Shown here: positions 62,819 through 64,000 of the stretch, one piece after another
Layout of the letters: each line of letters begins with the position of its first letter
How positions within the stretch are numbered: position 1 is the stretch's first letter
Source: JAFAGX01 sp035622175
GTDB taxonomy: Bacteria > Acidobacteriota > Terriglobia > Terriglobales > Acidobacteriaceae
Length of the DNA stretch: 64,000 nt
NCBI GenBank assembly: GCA_035622175.1
Contig: DASPVV010000121.1
Location: forward strand, 19,706-83,705
Reading direction: 5' to 3'
Notes under the pieces: generated by a model
Seen by the model: only the letters and a program-made list of their open reading frames with translations
Database searches by the model: none
Told to the model about the DNA's origin: nothing
Translations under genes and position numbers: made by a program

Positions 62819-63952
62819 ATGCCGCTCAGCGAGAAAGTTCTCGAAAGTTTCGCCGGCTCGTTGGCCATCGCGCTGTTTGCCTTCCTTTTCGCGGCGCCCG
62901 TGCCCCTCGCGGCCCAGCGACCCCCAAAATTCAGAGTCGATCCCGCCTGGCCTCTCGAACTGCCCAGCAACTGGATTCTGGGACAAGTCGGCGGCCTCGC
63001 CGTGGACTCCCACGACCACATCTGGGTGCTCCAGCGTCCGGGCTCGGACACGGCCGACGAACTGGGTGCGGCGCAAACTCCGCCGCGCTCGATCTGCTGC
63101 TTCGCCTCGAAGCCGGTGCTCGAGTTTGACACGAGCGGCAAGTTGCTCAACGCCTGGGGCGGCCCCGGTCCCGCCGCGGCGGGATACGACTGGCCCAAAA
63201 CCGAACACGGCATCCACGTCGACCGGAACGACAATGTGTGGATCGGCGGCAACGACCCGGCCGACCGCATGTTGCTGAAGTTCACGCGCGACGGCCGCTT
63301 CCTGATGCAGATCGGCAAGCCCTCGACCGACCCGATGAACAGCTCGCGCACCGACATCCTCGGCCGCCCCGCCGGAATCGACGTGGACGAGGCCGCGCAC
63401 GAGGTCTACATCGCCGACGGCTACGGCAACCGGCGCGTCATCGTCTTCGATTCCGAGACGGGAGAGTTCAAGCGCCTGTGGGGCGCCTATGGAAACAAGC
63501 CATCCGACGCCGACCCCGGCCCCTACGCCCCCGGGGCCCAGCCCGCGCAGCAGTTTCGCACTCCCGTCCACTGCGTTCACATCGCGCACGACGGTCTCGT
63601 GTACGTCTGCGACCGCTCGAACAACCGCATTCAGGTCTTCAGCAAGCAGGGCAAGTTTGTGAAGGAGTTTCCCGTGCGCCCCCAGACGCTCGGCATCGGC
63701 TCGGCCTGGGATATCGCATTCTCCCCCGACAAAGGCCAAAGCTTTCTGTTTGTCGCCGACGGCGAAGACAATGTCATTTGGACCGTCCAGCGCAGCGACG
63801 GCAAAATCCTAGGTTCCACCGGCCACAACGGACGTAACGCAGGCCAGTTCCACTGGATCCACCAGATCGCCTCCGACTCCGCCGGAAATCTCTACACCGG
63901 CGAGGTGGATACCGGCAAACGCATCCAGCGTTTTGTGATCGCCAAGGAGTAG
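62819..63952 (+). CDS. exported NHL-repeat beta-propeller protein 2
   Basis: The 377 residues carry a signal peptide (about 1-33, ending PLAAQ). Propeller blades include GLAVDSHDHIWVLQRPGSDT, GIHVDRNDNVWIGGNDPADR, VYIADGYGNRRVIVFDSETG and VYVCDRSNNRIQVFSKQGKF. An unusual Cys pair occurs in RSICCFASKPV. It lies 19 bases after the first NHL gene with GGAGCCCAGG before the ATG, so the two form an operon and may work as a pair. Confidence 0.84.
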   Translation: MPLSEKVLESFAGSLAIALFAFLFAAPVPLAAQRPPKFRVDPAWPLELPSNWILGQVGGLAVDSHDHIWVLQRPGSDTADELGAAQTPPRSICCFASKPVLEFDTSGKLLNAWGGPGPAAAGYDWPKTEHGIHVDRNDNVWIGGNDPADRMLLKFTRDGRFLMQIGKPSTDPMNSSRTDILGRPAGIDVDEAAHEVYIADGYGNRRVIVFDSETGEFKRLWGAYGNKPSDADPGPYAPGAQPAQQFRTPVHCVHIAHDGLVYVCDRSNNRIQVFSKQGKFVKEFPVRPQTLGIGSAWDIAFSPDKGQSFLFVADGEDNVIWTVQRSDGKILGSTGHNGRNAGQFHWIHQIASDSAGNLYTGEVDTGKRIQRFVIAKE

Positions 63953-64000
63953 GGCAGGCACGCCTTCGATGAAAGTTGCGTAGATCCCGATTTGCGCCCG

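Noticed and set aside
1..64000. CRISPR arrays, rRNA genes, phage structural genes, secondary-metabolite clusters
   Set aside because: No regularly spaced repeats, rRNA sequence, capsid or tail genes, or large synthase genes were seen on reading the window.

Overview
The window reads as chromosome from a Gram-negative, GC-rich soil-type bacterium, most likely an Acidobacteriota (Terriglobia-like) genome. The pointers are a 1296-residue Oar-like TonB receptor with an N-terminal carboxypeptidase-like domain, an 840-residue double-FtsX (ADOP-type) permease, a kdsB gene (so LPS is made), and many small secreted proteins. This placement is inference from gene content; no marker gene was compared.

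Left half (about 1-35,000): dense, GC-rich, mostly housekeeping. An amino acid permease, an adenosine-deaminase-family enzyme, a stand-alone HyuB, a DUF1572/DinB-like protein and threonine dehydrogenase are followed by an orphan LuxR-type regulator. Then come aroC-def-fmt-rsmB on the plus strand, converging on a minus-strand cell-wall group: an S41-protease-like protein that has lost both catalytic residues, a class A penicillin-binding protein and a PASTA-only membrane protein. Next is a six-gene minus-strand unit: histidine kinase, OmpR-type regulator, ECF sigma factor, trehalose synthase, a glucosylglycerate-synthase-like glycosyltransferase and an MscS-type membrane protein. It looks like sensing, transcription switching, solute synthesis and solute release packed together. 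coaD overlaps an aminotransferase gene, manA-manC-manB supply GDP-mannose, and an M48 peptidase, kdsB and a Tat-exported flavoenzyme related to spermidine dehydrogenase complete this half.

Right half (about 35,000-64,000): looser and accessory. After the TonB receptor and its terminator come a frameshifted zinc-ribbon gene and a set of stress or envelope proteins (SYLF/YSC84, DUF1269-like, YceI, a small secreted protein). A tRNA-Met(CAT) gene at 45419-45495 is a recombination hot spot. A decayed tyrosine recombinase abuts its 5' side, an altered copy of its 3' half lies at 48626-48666, and an exact 22-base copy of its 3' end lies at 53377-53398, next to a second decayed recombinase. The two segments marked out carry an ADOP permease plus an older permease relic, a DUF433/DUF5615 toxin-antitoxin pair, a broken PIN toxin with a truncated antitoxin, and a secreted DPP-IV-type peptidase. 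Beyond the last copy lie a secreted prolyl oligopeptidase, redox enzymes, a VapBC pair between IS3- and IS1380-type transposase scraps, and two consecutive exported NHL beta-propeller proteins.

The best candidates for something undescribed are the catalytically dead S41-like protein beside PBP1/PASTA, the kinase-regulator-sigma-osmolyte unit, the stacked tRNA-Met integration sites, and a 13-residue lysine-rich micro-gene with its own strong ribosome site and terminator.
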